This document shows positions 51,601 through 63,600 of a stretch of 64,000 bases of DNA, piece by piece (the first letter of the stretch is position 1; each line of letters opens with the position of its first letter). Made by a program: the position numbers and the translations under genes. The notes beneath the pieces were generated by a model. That model did not search any database. It was not told where the DNA came from and saw only the letters and a program-made list of their open reading frames with translations. Source of the DNA: Branchiostoma belcheri (taxonomy: Eukaryota; Chordata; Leptocardii; Amphioxiformes; Branchiostomatidae). The stretch spans positions 306,402 to 370,401 of the forward strand of contig NW_017804431.1 in assembly GCF_001625305.1 (NCBI RefSeq). Direction: 5' to 3'.

Positions 51601-54600
51601 CCTTCGGCAGAGTAATTTCGGCTTTTTCGTCCAATTTTCGGTAAAATTCGGTGAAAAACAGAGTTTTCGGATTTCCCAGCATTCAGTGCTACCCAGGAAA
51701 TTTGTAAAGCATGAAGAAGGGCCCATGAAGAAGGGGTCGATTTTCAAGTTCTTTTCACGGGCCCAGCCGGCATCAGAGGCTGGTGCAGCCGGTGGCAGTG
51801 GACCAGAGGCTGGTGCAGCCGGGGGCGGTGGATCGGGAGATGCCACCGGGTCCACCGTCTCCGAGGATCCCGCGGCCGATGTTGACGACGCGCCCCCAGA
51901 GGAGGGGGAGGGGAGCGCCAAGAAGCAAAAATTAACCGGACGTTATTTTTTTCTAAGCAGTATTTTTTTCCTTATATCGTGCACGATATTCAAGGTAAAT
52001 ATGCAAAATAAATGTGCTCGCATACTGTTGGTAAATTTTTTTTATGATGAGTGAGAGGGCCGGGGGTCACTAGCGGCGTCCTTTGAAGCTAATGCCGACA
52101 AATTTATTTTGTGGTCTTTTTTTTATAAACACAGATGATACTTGCATTGTTCATGTTTTGTTTGGTTCCTTCTTTTTAATGTATACTAAAACTTCTATAT
52201 GCAGTGGCAGGCTAAGAAGGTTGATACACAGTAAAACAGTTCCAAACCTAAAGATGCAAGGCTAAATATAATTTTGCACATAAATTTTTCAAATTGCACC
52301 TAAAAATTTTGCCAATGTGCAATTTTGCACGTACCTGAAAAAAAGGATTTCGAACCCTGTACAGTACATGTAAATGTGGCTATCATAGTGAAACAACTGA
52401 GCACTTCTTTCTACATTGTAAACTTTATTCTAGTCAAAGAAGTACACTGTTATCATCTCTCTCCAACATAGTAGAGCTACAGCACCTCAATGACAGTTCC
52501 CTATGTTCCTTACTACTTTGAGGGTCCACATCACTCTCACACCTACAAAACTGTCATGTTTTTGATGTAGTCCAAAACTTCATTTACTGTACGGGTAGAT
52601 TCTCGTAATTGATAAACCACCAACTTGTGACTTGTTTGTATTTATCTTGTATGCATGTATCTTGTCAATGTGTTTTACACTCCTTGTATGTTTTTGAGTA
52701 TGAAGGTTTCATATATTTGCCTCATACTCAATAAATATATGTGAATAAATAAACCTTTAGATTCTGATTCAACAACCCTAACCACAAGACCATCTTGCAA
52801 AGAAAGTCTCTCACCAATAGGATACTTGTGTTTGTCTGTATCAATCCCAGCGTAGACCACTCCTCCGAACAGGTCATTCATGATGTTGGCGAGTCCCTCG
52901 GCGTTCAGCATCCCGTGCAGCGCCCCAACAAACACGGTTTTCCCAGGGTCCAGTCGCTGGGACGGACAGCGTACGTAGTTACTGTCCGATGTCACCCACG
53001 GTATGATCTGTACCTGTTCGTTAACAAGCAAAGAACAGTTATTTAGGAATTTCTTCAAATTCTTTTTAGAAATAAAATGAAGCCACAAGGCCACACCAAT
53101 TTAATTTGTTGTTTCTCTGGATTTGCCCTGTCCATTTTTTTCTGATTTGCAAAAAAAAAAAAGACATTTTTTTCGTTGTTCTAATTTAAATCAACTGCAA
53201 AATGCTCAATGAAAGACATATTTTGGCCCCAACGGTTGAAGAAAGTCCTTTTCTTCCTAGTTGTTAAAGTTTTCCAATGTAACAATGCAACTTTGTTTCA
53301 CTAAACCAGCCTGGTATGTTGACTTCAGCCTTACTATAAATACAAAAATGATGGTTTACTAGAAAAGAAAAAAACTCAATTCCTCAAAATTTGCACCCCA
53401 AAATGCAGAAAGTGGTGTTTGAGAGCATTACGAATGTCAAAAAAGTCCCTCTAAAAAGCTCGGGCACCACACATCTTTGCTGTACATAGCATACAATAAA
53501 AAAATGGACAACCAACAAAAAAATCCTACCTAAAAGCCTGCACCAAAAATAGATCGAAAAGAACACTGACCTCCTTGCATCGCATACGCCTGGATGAGAT
53601 CTTGTAAAAGTACTCCCCTCCATGGCTGAAGTCATGAGTGCAGGCTTGGAGCAGGGCCTTCACCGCCTTGTCTGACTCGAACAGCACGTACACGTAACCT
53701 GCTGGGGAGGGGCAAAGGCCAGGATAGGACTCAGGGTTGGACAACAACTAGTCACAGCTTCAACTTTAGGTGACACAGTAAGTGCTGTGTACCGGTTTGC
53801 ATCAGAATTTTGCCAACATTGCATCAGAATTTTGCCAACGTTGCATCAGAATTTTGCCAACATTGCATCAGAATTTTGCCAACGTTGCATCAGAATTTTG
53901 CAAACGTTGCATCAGAATTTTGCCAACGTTGCATCAGAATTTTGCTAATGTTGCATCAGAATTTTGCAAACGTTGCATCAGAATTTTGCCAATGTTGCAT
54001 CAGAATTTTGCTAACGTTGCATCAGAATTTTGCTAACGTTGCATCAGAATTTTGCTAATGTTGCATCAGAATTTTGCAAATGTTGCATCAGAATTTTGCA
54101 AACGTTGCATCAGAATTTTGCAAACGTGGCATCAGAATTTTGCCAATGTTGCATCAGAATTTTGCCAACATTGCATCAGAATTTTGCAAATGTTGCATCA
54201 GAATTTGGCCAACATTGCATCAGAATTTTGCCAACATTGCATCAGAATTTTGCCAGTTGTAGATAATATTTTTTTCCTGACACAACAATAAAAATCTATA
54301 GACAGGATGTCATCATAAAATATGCAAACAAAACCTAGACAAGATATTCTGCCACAGTGCTATGCAAAATACCTTACGGGCTTCGCGCAGGTGCAGTACA
54401 ATTTCTGCTAAATGTGCTAGTTTGACCACAACTTTAGGTAATACATTAAAAGAATAATTTTGTAATCGTCACCTTTTGGCGGGTAGCGCGGGTGTTTGTT
54501 GTCCTTTCCAGGCCACTCCACTTTGATTGGTCCAAACGGTTTAAAGGCAGCCTGGAGTCCAACTAGGAGGAAAGAAACATCCAGAGTAACATTAACAAAG

Positions 54601-57600
54601 TTGCTAGGAACTGACACCACAACTAATTTGTAAGATCATTCCTCCCTATAAGTAAAGTTAACAATAACACTTGTAAGGATGACTCAACTGTCAAGTGGTT
54701 TAAAGGCAGTTTTGGGTCCTCTTCACACCAATTTAATTTGTTTTTTCTTGAATTTTTACAGAAATAATATGAAGCGACGGGGCGAAAAAAACAAACAGGC
54801 CAAGGCACCCCATGTTAGCCAGAAATGTTACGATATGAGCCATGAAGTCAACATACCAGGCTGGTTTATAATTAAAACAATAGATTTTGAACAAAGTTGC
54901 ATTGTTACATTGAAAAACTATGAAGAAAAGGACTTTCTTCAACCATTGGGGCCAAAATATGTCTTTCTTTGAGCATTTTTCAGTTGATTCAGAACCTAAA
55001 TTCTTTTCTTTTTTTTTTGCAAATGAAAAAAAATGGACAGGGCGAATCCGAGAAACAACAAATCAAATTGGTGTGGCCTTACATTCAAGTAAAACAACAC
55101 AACTACAGATTTTGGTTTAACATTTTCTGGAAACTATTCCATAGTGTTATGAAATTATACAGGTATTGTCCAAGGTGCTGAAAAGCATTCCAACAGAACA
55201 TTTTGTCCAAACAAACTCAGAACCTCGTTGAAGAGGTTCATCAGTCACATAGAATTCACAGTTAGTAGAAATTCTTCGATCAGTGACTGTATTTTGTAAG
55301 GTAAATCACGTACCTCCAAATTTTTGGTGTCGACTACTCTGCAAGGAGGCGGGGGAGGCCAGAAGATCCACACAAGTCTCGACCTAGTCTCGTGTTCTCG
55401 CGAGACTAGGTCACTTCGTGATCAAGGTGTACAGTCGACACCGAAAATTTGGAGGTACGTGATTTACCTTACAAAAATACAGTCACTGATCGAAGAATTT
55501 CTACTAACTGTTAAAACTCAGAACCAATGTCAATATGATAAGAATTGCCTATCAATCATGTGTAAAACCCAGTAGAAAAGTCTTTGTGTGACTAACCTTC
55601 AGTGATATCCCAGGGAACTCCCCCTAAGAAGACCTTAGGAGAGTAGATGGGACACTTGTGCTGTCTCACAGGGAGCTGGCCACTCCAGGTACAGGTCGGC
55701 TCACACATAGCTGTGGAGAAGTTGTTTTAAGTTAAAACTTTTGGTCCAACACAAAAATTCTGTCACCTAGAGCTTTCTACCAGCCACTCTGGCCTTCCTC
55801 AGTAGACTGACTCAGTGATGATTGTCACGTGGCTTCTTTGACCCAGTGATGACGTCACACTTCAAAGAAGCCACGTGACAAGCTTCACTGAGTCAGTCTA
55901 CTGAGGAAGACCAGAGTGGCTGGTTGACAGCTCTAGGTGAGACAACTTTTTTTGTGTTGGACTAAAAGTTTTAACTTTAAACATGTAACTTACCCACAAA
56001 GATGAACTTTCATGATCATAGTAGAACAACAAAGTTTTACGGTCTCACAACAAAATATGGCTAAGTAAAGAAGCTCTTTTTTTCCACAACCAAAGTGTTT
56101 TATTCAGCCGACGTTTTGGTGACTATCTGTCACCTTCCTCAGGGCAATTCTGACTGGTTCACATTGCACTGCATCACAGGTGTTGCTGCTATAGATGCAT
56201 TCCCAAACGTACTGCAGTGCAATGTGAACCAGTTAGAACTGCCCTGAGGAAGGTGACAGACAGTCACTGAAACGTCAAACACTTGGTTGTGTAACTCAAT
56301 GACTTAATACCATCTGATGAAACTATTTACAGATATCACACACTATGTACAAACAACGTTTTTAAGTCTCTCACAAAAACTGTTGAGGGTAACAAGCTGC
56401 TTCAAGAGCTGTAAATATTGAAATATTTTCATTGTTTTTTGTTTGGCAACTCCTTCAAATTTGCATCATATTTGAGGTTTTCTTAGTAATACATGAAGTG
56501 AGGATGGTTTTTTCTCACCAGCAGCGTTGCGATACATCCTGGCATCTCGTTCGATCCTGAACGGATCGTTGAACCAGTTGGCGCCGGCCCAGCGCCGGTC
56601 CGACAGGAGACTGGCCCCGGAGGGCACACCGATCGGACTGTCAAGGTCGTTGGAGGGCAACTGGTTGCCATAGAAACTGATGTGTGGGTCAAAATGGCGT
56701 CGCATGGGACTGCGAGGGTTAGAATCCAGGCTCAGACCTCCCTACAAGAAAAAAAATGTAATTCACTTTATGATCACGGTAGCAAAATTTCACGGTCTGA
56801 GAAAAATAGACATGTTCACAGAACTATATATTTACGGTGGTGACAGGTGCAGGAAAAAAAAGTCCAGGAATTATTTGTTAATGATAATGGTAATGATAAG
56901 TTCACGGTATAGAAGTGACAGTGAATACAGTAAACATAAGAGTACAGTGAAAAAAATCAGGAATTACAGTATCAACATGAAAAAAACACACAAACACAGA
57001 ACTTGAACGAAAAATGAAGCTTTCTAGAGGGAAACATCAGTTTTAGAAAAAAGCATATTTGCAGGCAAATGCAGTATGTTTCCCTCTTGCATTTTCGTCA
57101 CCTTTTGTTCCCACTCAAGACACAATCTCTAACAAGTTATTAAAACTTTCCTCAAGTTGACGAATTTCAGTACAGCTTACAAAAGTGACCTATTAAATTG
57201 ATCAATCACTACTGTACAACTTTTATAAACATCCTATCAAATTGACCAATCATTTAACAGCTTACAAAAGCTACATATCAAATTCACCAATCACAGTACC
57301 CCTTACAAATGCATCCTGACACAAATTGACCAATCACAGGACAGCTACCATAATCAACCTAGAAAACTGACCAATCACATGACAGGTTTCATACGCAACC
57401 TATGAAATTGATCAATCACAGTACACCTTACAAAAGCAACATATCAAATTGACCTATCACAGGACACCTTACAAAGGCAACTTATCAAATTGACCTATCA
57501 CAAGACACCTTACAAAAGCAACATATCAAATTGACCAATCACAGTACAGCTAACATAACCATCCTATCAAATTGACCAAATCACAGAACAGGTTACAAAA

Positions 57601-60600
57601 GCAACAAATCAAATTGACCTATTACAGTAAGCTAACAAAAGCATCTCATCAAACCAACCAATCAAAGAACAGCTTGCAAAAGCAACTGACTGTTGCCATG
57701 GACACGTACCACAAGTGAGGAGAGAGTGTCCTCAGGTGACATTGACCCTGTGCTGCTGCTGACGCCGCTCGTGTCCGAGTCACTGGGGCTCGGGGAGCGC
57801 GAGTTACCATGGCGATCGTACATGTGGTTGAATCCGCCTCCTCCTGAAGAAAAGCAGCAAAATGAGCTTTAATTGTGAGGACAAAAAAGTAAGAACTCCA
57901 TACAACACACACATTTTCTCTAAATCCTGCACAGAATCAAACTTTGCTTGACCAAAAACAAGTGTCTAGCAGTATTATAAAGGCTACACCAATTTAAATT
58001 GTTGGTTCTCAGATTCACCTCTTCATTTTTTTCTGATTTGAAAAAAAAAAAAAAAAGATTCTGGTTCTGAATCAACTAAAAATGCTCATATGTTTCCCCC
58101 AACAGTCAAGGAAAGTCCCTTTCTTCCTAGTTCCTACAGTTTTCCCATCTATCAAGGCAGTGGTTTGATTAAAAGTTCAAAATTCATTGTTTATATATCA
58201 ACCCAGCCTTTTGTGTTGACCTTATAGCTCCTATCATAGCATTTTGGGCTATAGTAGGATGCATATATATATATATATATATATATATAGACCTGTTTTT
58301 TTTTGCTCTGTCGCTTCACATTTTTTCCAAAAAAAATCTGAGAACCAACAAATTAAATTGGTATAGCCTTACAAACAAAGGTTTGTAGCCTTGAAAACTT
58401 ACCAAACACAGGTTCGTAGCTGCCCCTGTCCATCTGACTGTAACTGTAGGAGCTCCTGTCCAGAGGGTTGTGGTACAGGTTCTGTTCCGTCCTGCCGTCC
58501 ACGTAACCACCGCGGTCCCCGTGAGGCAGTCCATACGGCGGGGGGAACGGTGCGTCGCGCTCCTGGTTCTGTCGGTAGTTCCGGCGCCGATCGTACGCGG
58601 TCGTGAAGTAGGACGCCGGCTGGCTCTGCAGGGGGTCTGGTCCAGATGAGTGAACAAAGTCCAGTCCTACGGAAAGTCAAACCAACCATTTGAAATAGGC
58701 ACAAAGCACTGTGCAGAAAAAGGGCTGGAAAATTCATTGGAATAGCTGCCTTGGTGCACCTTACCTTAAGATTAAAAAAAAATTGGATGCAAACATAAAA
58801 CAAGCTAATTACAGATCTCTCTTACGACTGTATAATCTGAAGATGAAATCTCATAGCTAACTTTTAACTGAATTCTAAAGAAGCATGAACATTAAACTTT
58901 AAAGTTCCATCATTTTTTCTGAAAGTTAATTGTCAAGAATATACCGTATACTACTCTGCTTATCATAGGTTTACCAGATAAACATTACATGCATCCATGT
59001 GTATTTGCAGTATTTTGAACCCTGAAAAAATAATTCTAATAAAAAAAAGCAAGAAGCACTATGTTTTTATACATCTCTAGTACTATATGTTTAAAGTTAA
59101 AATTTAAGATCCAGCACAAAGAAGTTCTCTCACCTAGAGCTTTCAAACAGTCACTCTGGTCTTCCTCAGTAGACTGACCCAGATACCTTTGACCCAGTGT
59201 TGACGTCACACTTCAAAGAAGCCACGTGACAAGCTTCACTGGGCCAGTCTACTGAGGAAGACCAGAGTGACTGGTCGAAAGCTCTAGGTGAGAGAACTTT
59301 TTTGTGTTAGATAAAAATTTCTAACTTTAAACAATCATCAGGGCTCGAAATACTGGGTGCATGTGCACCTTAGTGCACCCAAAATTGGAGCTGTGCACCC
59401 AATTTTTTTCTGTGGGTGCACCAGTTCACCCAAATATTTGTACTTATCAAATGTATAATAGTATGCAGGATATTCTTGGAATCTAAGGGTCAGAAAAATA
59501 ATGAAAATTTTGTTGTAGTACTTGTTTTTAAAAGATTCTGAAGTTAGCTCCCATTTAAGATTCAAGCTCAGAAGAGGAGCAGTAAGATTTGTAATTAAAT
59601 TTTGTTTTATATGGTGCACCCAAATTTTTTTTGTGCACCTAATTTTTTCCCAAAAATGAATTTCGAGCCCTGATCATGAAATTACCAAGTTACAGATGAA
59701 CTTTCATGATAGTCACTGGTACTAGCTATAACCTGATGTTTAGCCTCACCTCTAGTGTAACTGTCATGGTGAGTAGCCTGCTTACCGATGGTGGGGTTAC
59801 ACGGCATGCTCGCAACAAGGCGGTCGATTATCGACATGGGAGTCATCACCGACGACGGGACCTGCAAAGCATCCTGGGTAGGAGGCAGGGCGACCGCCAT
59901 TCCGCCAAAGGGCTGGAACTCCACTAAAAAAAATAACAATGGTCAGATCAAGTTTGAATGGCTAGACAGGCCCGAAATTAACTTTTCCTCCTGTCTCAAA
60001 AATAATTTCCATTGTACCAAAATGAGGATGAACTGTCCCAACCTGTTTTTGGGAAGTATGTATGACAACAATTTGAAGTCAACTTTATTTTGCTAATGTT
60101 CACTCCCAGGCGAACTATAATTGTGGTGTATACAGGAAATTGTGTGCCTGATAAACACAAGATTAGGGCTTATATTCTGATATTGATTATTTTTCTATTG
60201 ACCAATTAAAGAAAAGATTTTGATTTTGGGAATAATTTCAACAGGAGAGAGAGAGAGAGAGGGAGAGAGAGGGAGAGAGAGGGAGAGAGAGGAGGAGAGA
60301 GGAGGAGAGAGGAGGAGAGAGAGGAGAGAGGAGANNNNNNNNNNNNNNNNNNNNGAGAGAGGGAGAGAGGGAGAGAGAGAGAGAGAGAGAGCATCCAAAC
60401 ATTTCTACAGACTAAAATAATTAAAGAGCAAGAAGAAAAGTACCACACTTACAGTTACTGGACACGTCAGAGAGTGAGAGACTTGCCATAGCGTCAGTCA
60501 GTACTGGGTTACTGGCACTGGAGGTAGGCATGTCTGGACCTGAGGAAACAAAAAACACAAACTCTGAAAATAAGTCATTTCCAAAAATCTCATTTTCTTC

Positions 60601-63600
60601 TTTGTTCCTTTCAATCATTTACGCTATCTTGTTGACTTCAGTCTCATTCTTTTTTTTCAACTACCAAACCCATTTATCAGCAAATTACATGGATCTGTTG
60701 AAGGAGCAATCAGGGAAGATTGAGAAAGTTCAAGTTAGGGCATGTAAAATCATTCTGGGTAGCATGTACACCAACTATAGTAATGCACTTTGTCTGTGTG
60801 GCCTAACTTCTCTAGATGAGCGACGCAGAGCTCACTGCATTAAGTTTGATAAATCATTAGTTAAGTCTGACTTTGTCTCTTGGCTACCTCACGCCGGGTT
60901 GATGTACATGGCAGAAATCTCAGAAATTTGCTCGACGTAAGCCAGTTTAGGTGCAGAACGTCCCGTTTCTTGAACACTACTCTGCCGTACTGTGTTAGGC
61001 TTTTGAATGGTGAAAAATGATTCACTACATCAGTTTCACATATACAACCCTGCATATTATAACTTTGCATTATTTCTGTAATTTTAACTGAAAGAAACAT
61101 TCAATCAACTGTTTTTATATGACATTGTATTTTTAACGTGTGGTAAATTTTAATGTAAGCTAGATATGTAACGAGTAGGTTTTTATCACTTGTAAAGAAT
61201 TTTTAACAAATAGATAATCTATAAGTGCATTTTGTGTTGTATTCTAAAGCCTTTCCAATTCAGCCAAATATGGCTGCTTACAGGCTTTTAAATTTATGTG
61301 TACTTTGTGTAAGGCACAAATAAACCTCTCTCTCTCATCTAAAATTCAGTAAGATCCCCCCTAAGGCCACACCAATTTAATTTCTTGGTTAACGGATTCG
61401 CCTGCTTCATTTTTTTCTGATTTGCAAAAAAAAAAAATTCAACTGCAAAATGCTCATATTTTGCCCTGAACAATTGAAAACAGTCCTTTTCTTCCTAGTT
61501 GTTACAGTTATTCCATCTTTCAATGCAGTGATATCATTAAAAGTTCAAAATTGATTTTTTAAAATTTTGAACCAGTCTGGTGTGTTGACTTCATGGCTCC
61601 TATCGTACCAATTTGGGCCATGATAGGATGCCTAGGCCTGTTTTTATTTTTACTTTTTTTCGCCCGTCCGCTCCATTATTTTTCTAGAAAAATATGTTAA
61701 CTAAGAAATTAAATTGGTATGGCCTAAGTAAGAATTTTTACCTGAAGAAGTGACCAGTTTCCCAGGACTAGCACTGGTGCCATGGAGGTCCAGTGTGTTG
61801 TCCAGTATCGCGTTTATACGCTGTAGAATATCCGAGTTGTCTCCCCCGTTTCCACGACTGAGCATGCTCAACGCGTCCTCCGAATCACCTTGGTGATGAT
61901 CGGAGTGAAGAGGAGTTGACTATTGAAAGAAAAAAGTTATTATATTGTTAGAATTTTACTCAACAATGAAAATATAAAAAGATATGATACATGGCAGTTC
62001 TGGAACATTGTACCACCAATATTTTGAAGATATTTAAAATGTTGCCTTACAGTTTTAGTATTAAAAGACCTTAAATTGGTAATTTTAAGTAGCCTCCATA
62101 GCAGGCTTATAGAACTGGGGGTTTGGTGGTCTTCGGCTGTTTTCTGATTAGTCCAGTTCTAAAATGGGGGTAATTCAACCAGGCTGGCTGTTGTCTATAT
62201 GCAATCAGAAAATAGCACATAAAAGACCATGAAGACCCCCCAAAACCCCAGTTTTTGTCATGCTTCGGAGGCTAAATTCTAAGGATATATAGTTTTCATG
62301 ATGTATAGTTTTCATGATGTAATTTTAGACAGCAATGTGCACATGTTCTTTAGTGGTAACTTGTATTAAATCCTTCTAACTCCATGATTAAATTAAACTT
62401 TTAAAATTCCACTTGCTTGGGTGGGGAAAGTAGCTACAACTTCAAGTTCCAATTTTATGTTTTCTATTTAATATTGACTGAAGCTCTATTTAACAGAAAG
62501 AAGAATTGTCTCAGAAAAAAAACAGGAAAAAAACATCTGGGAAAGTTCAAACCTCACGCCCCCAAATCGGCAAGACATCAAACAAATCGTCCGGAAAATC
62601 GGGATTGTTTCAAGATTTCACGGGTCAAGAAGGCCAAAGATCGGGCTATCAGATAAACTACAACTTCTGAATTATGAGATAAGGGCATGTAAGTTTTGAA
62701 TAAGCCCTTTGTTTTAAGAGAAAAGTTGAAAGCAGATGTCAACATGTGTGTGTGTGGGGGGGGGGGGTTGTGGGTACAAACCTAGACACTTTCCAGACAA
62801 GAAATAAAAATTGTGACAATTTTGCGACGAATTGTTCTTATGTTACTGGATTTTCAGCCTTACTAGTTGTGAAATAACGTATTTTTACCGCTCAAGGCGG
62901 GAAAATTTAACGAAGACACTGAAAAAAAAGGTCCATTGACTGAACTTGAAGTGTGGAAAATTGAAAATGTTTGTCAGACGACTTCGGACAATTTTGCAAC
63001 AATATCGAACAGCGGCTCTTTTTATACCAAGAAAATGTTTGGTAAAGGAGATTTTGCAAAACATTTGGGTAAATAATCGTGTGTACTTCGTCTTTCTGGT
63101 CAACAAACTTTGCCTAACTGAAGTAAACCACCAAATTAATTAGAAAACGTTGGACAGAGCAGTTTTTGAAAAGCGGGGACAATTTCGGACACGAGTCGAA
63201 ACCTGTTTGATTTGACCTCTATTGACTTTTCCTTTGTGTTGACCGCAAAACAAACTATAATTGTCCAATTTAAAACGTCTCAGTAAACAATTCTAACTCC
63301 TTTGTAAACACAACATGCCAGTGAACAAACTAATTGAGACGTGCTAAGGACTCTAAAGTGTGAAAACCAAATGAAAGTGTGTCAAATAAACAAGAGAAAA
63401 ACAAATTCAAATTTGCAACGAGTCCAGACATTCAAATTTCACACTCCCCCTAGAAAAAATCAAACGAAAAATGAATTACCTGAAAATTTTTAACACATGT
63501 TACAGAGATATTTCCTTTCGTTGTATCAAAAACTAGGGCTAAAAGATAGAGACTAAGAAAGCCATGAAAAGCAACAAATTTGAAACGATAAAAAAAGGGA

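Noticed and set aside
53782..54291. Three overlapping open frames with [12 protein letters not shown] repeats
   Set aside because: Translation of the 22-bp tandem array in several frames; open only since the unit lacks stops.
57649..57912. Alternative frame over CPEB1 exon 6
   Set aside because: The frame with SPSDSDTSG matches CPEB1 and joins in phase on both sides; the others do not.
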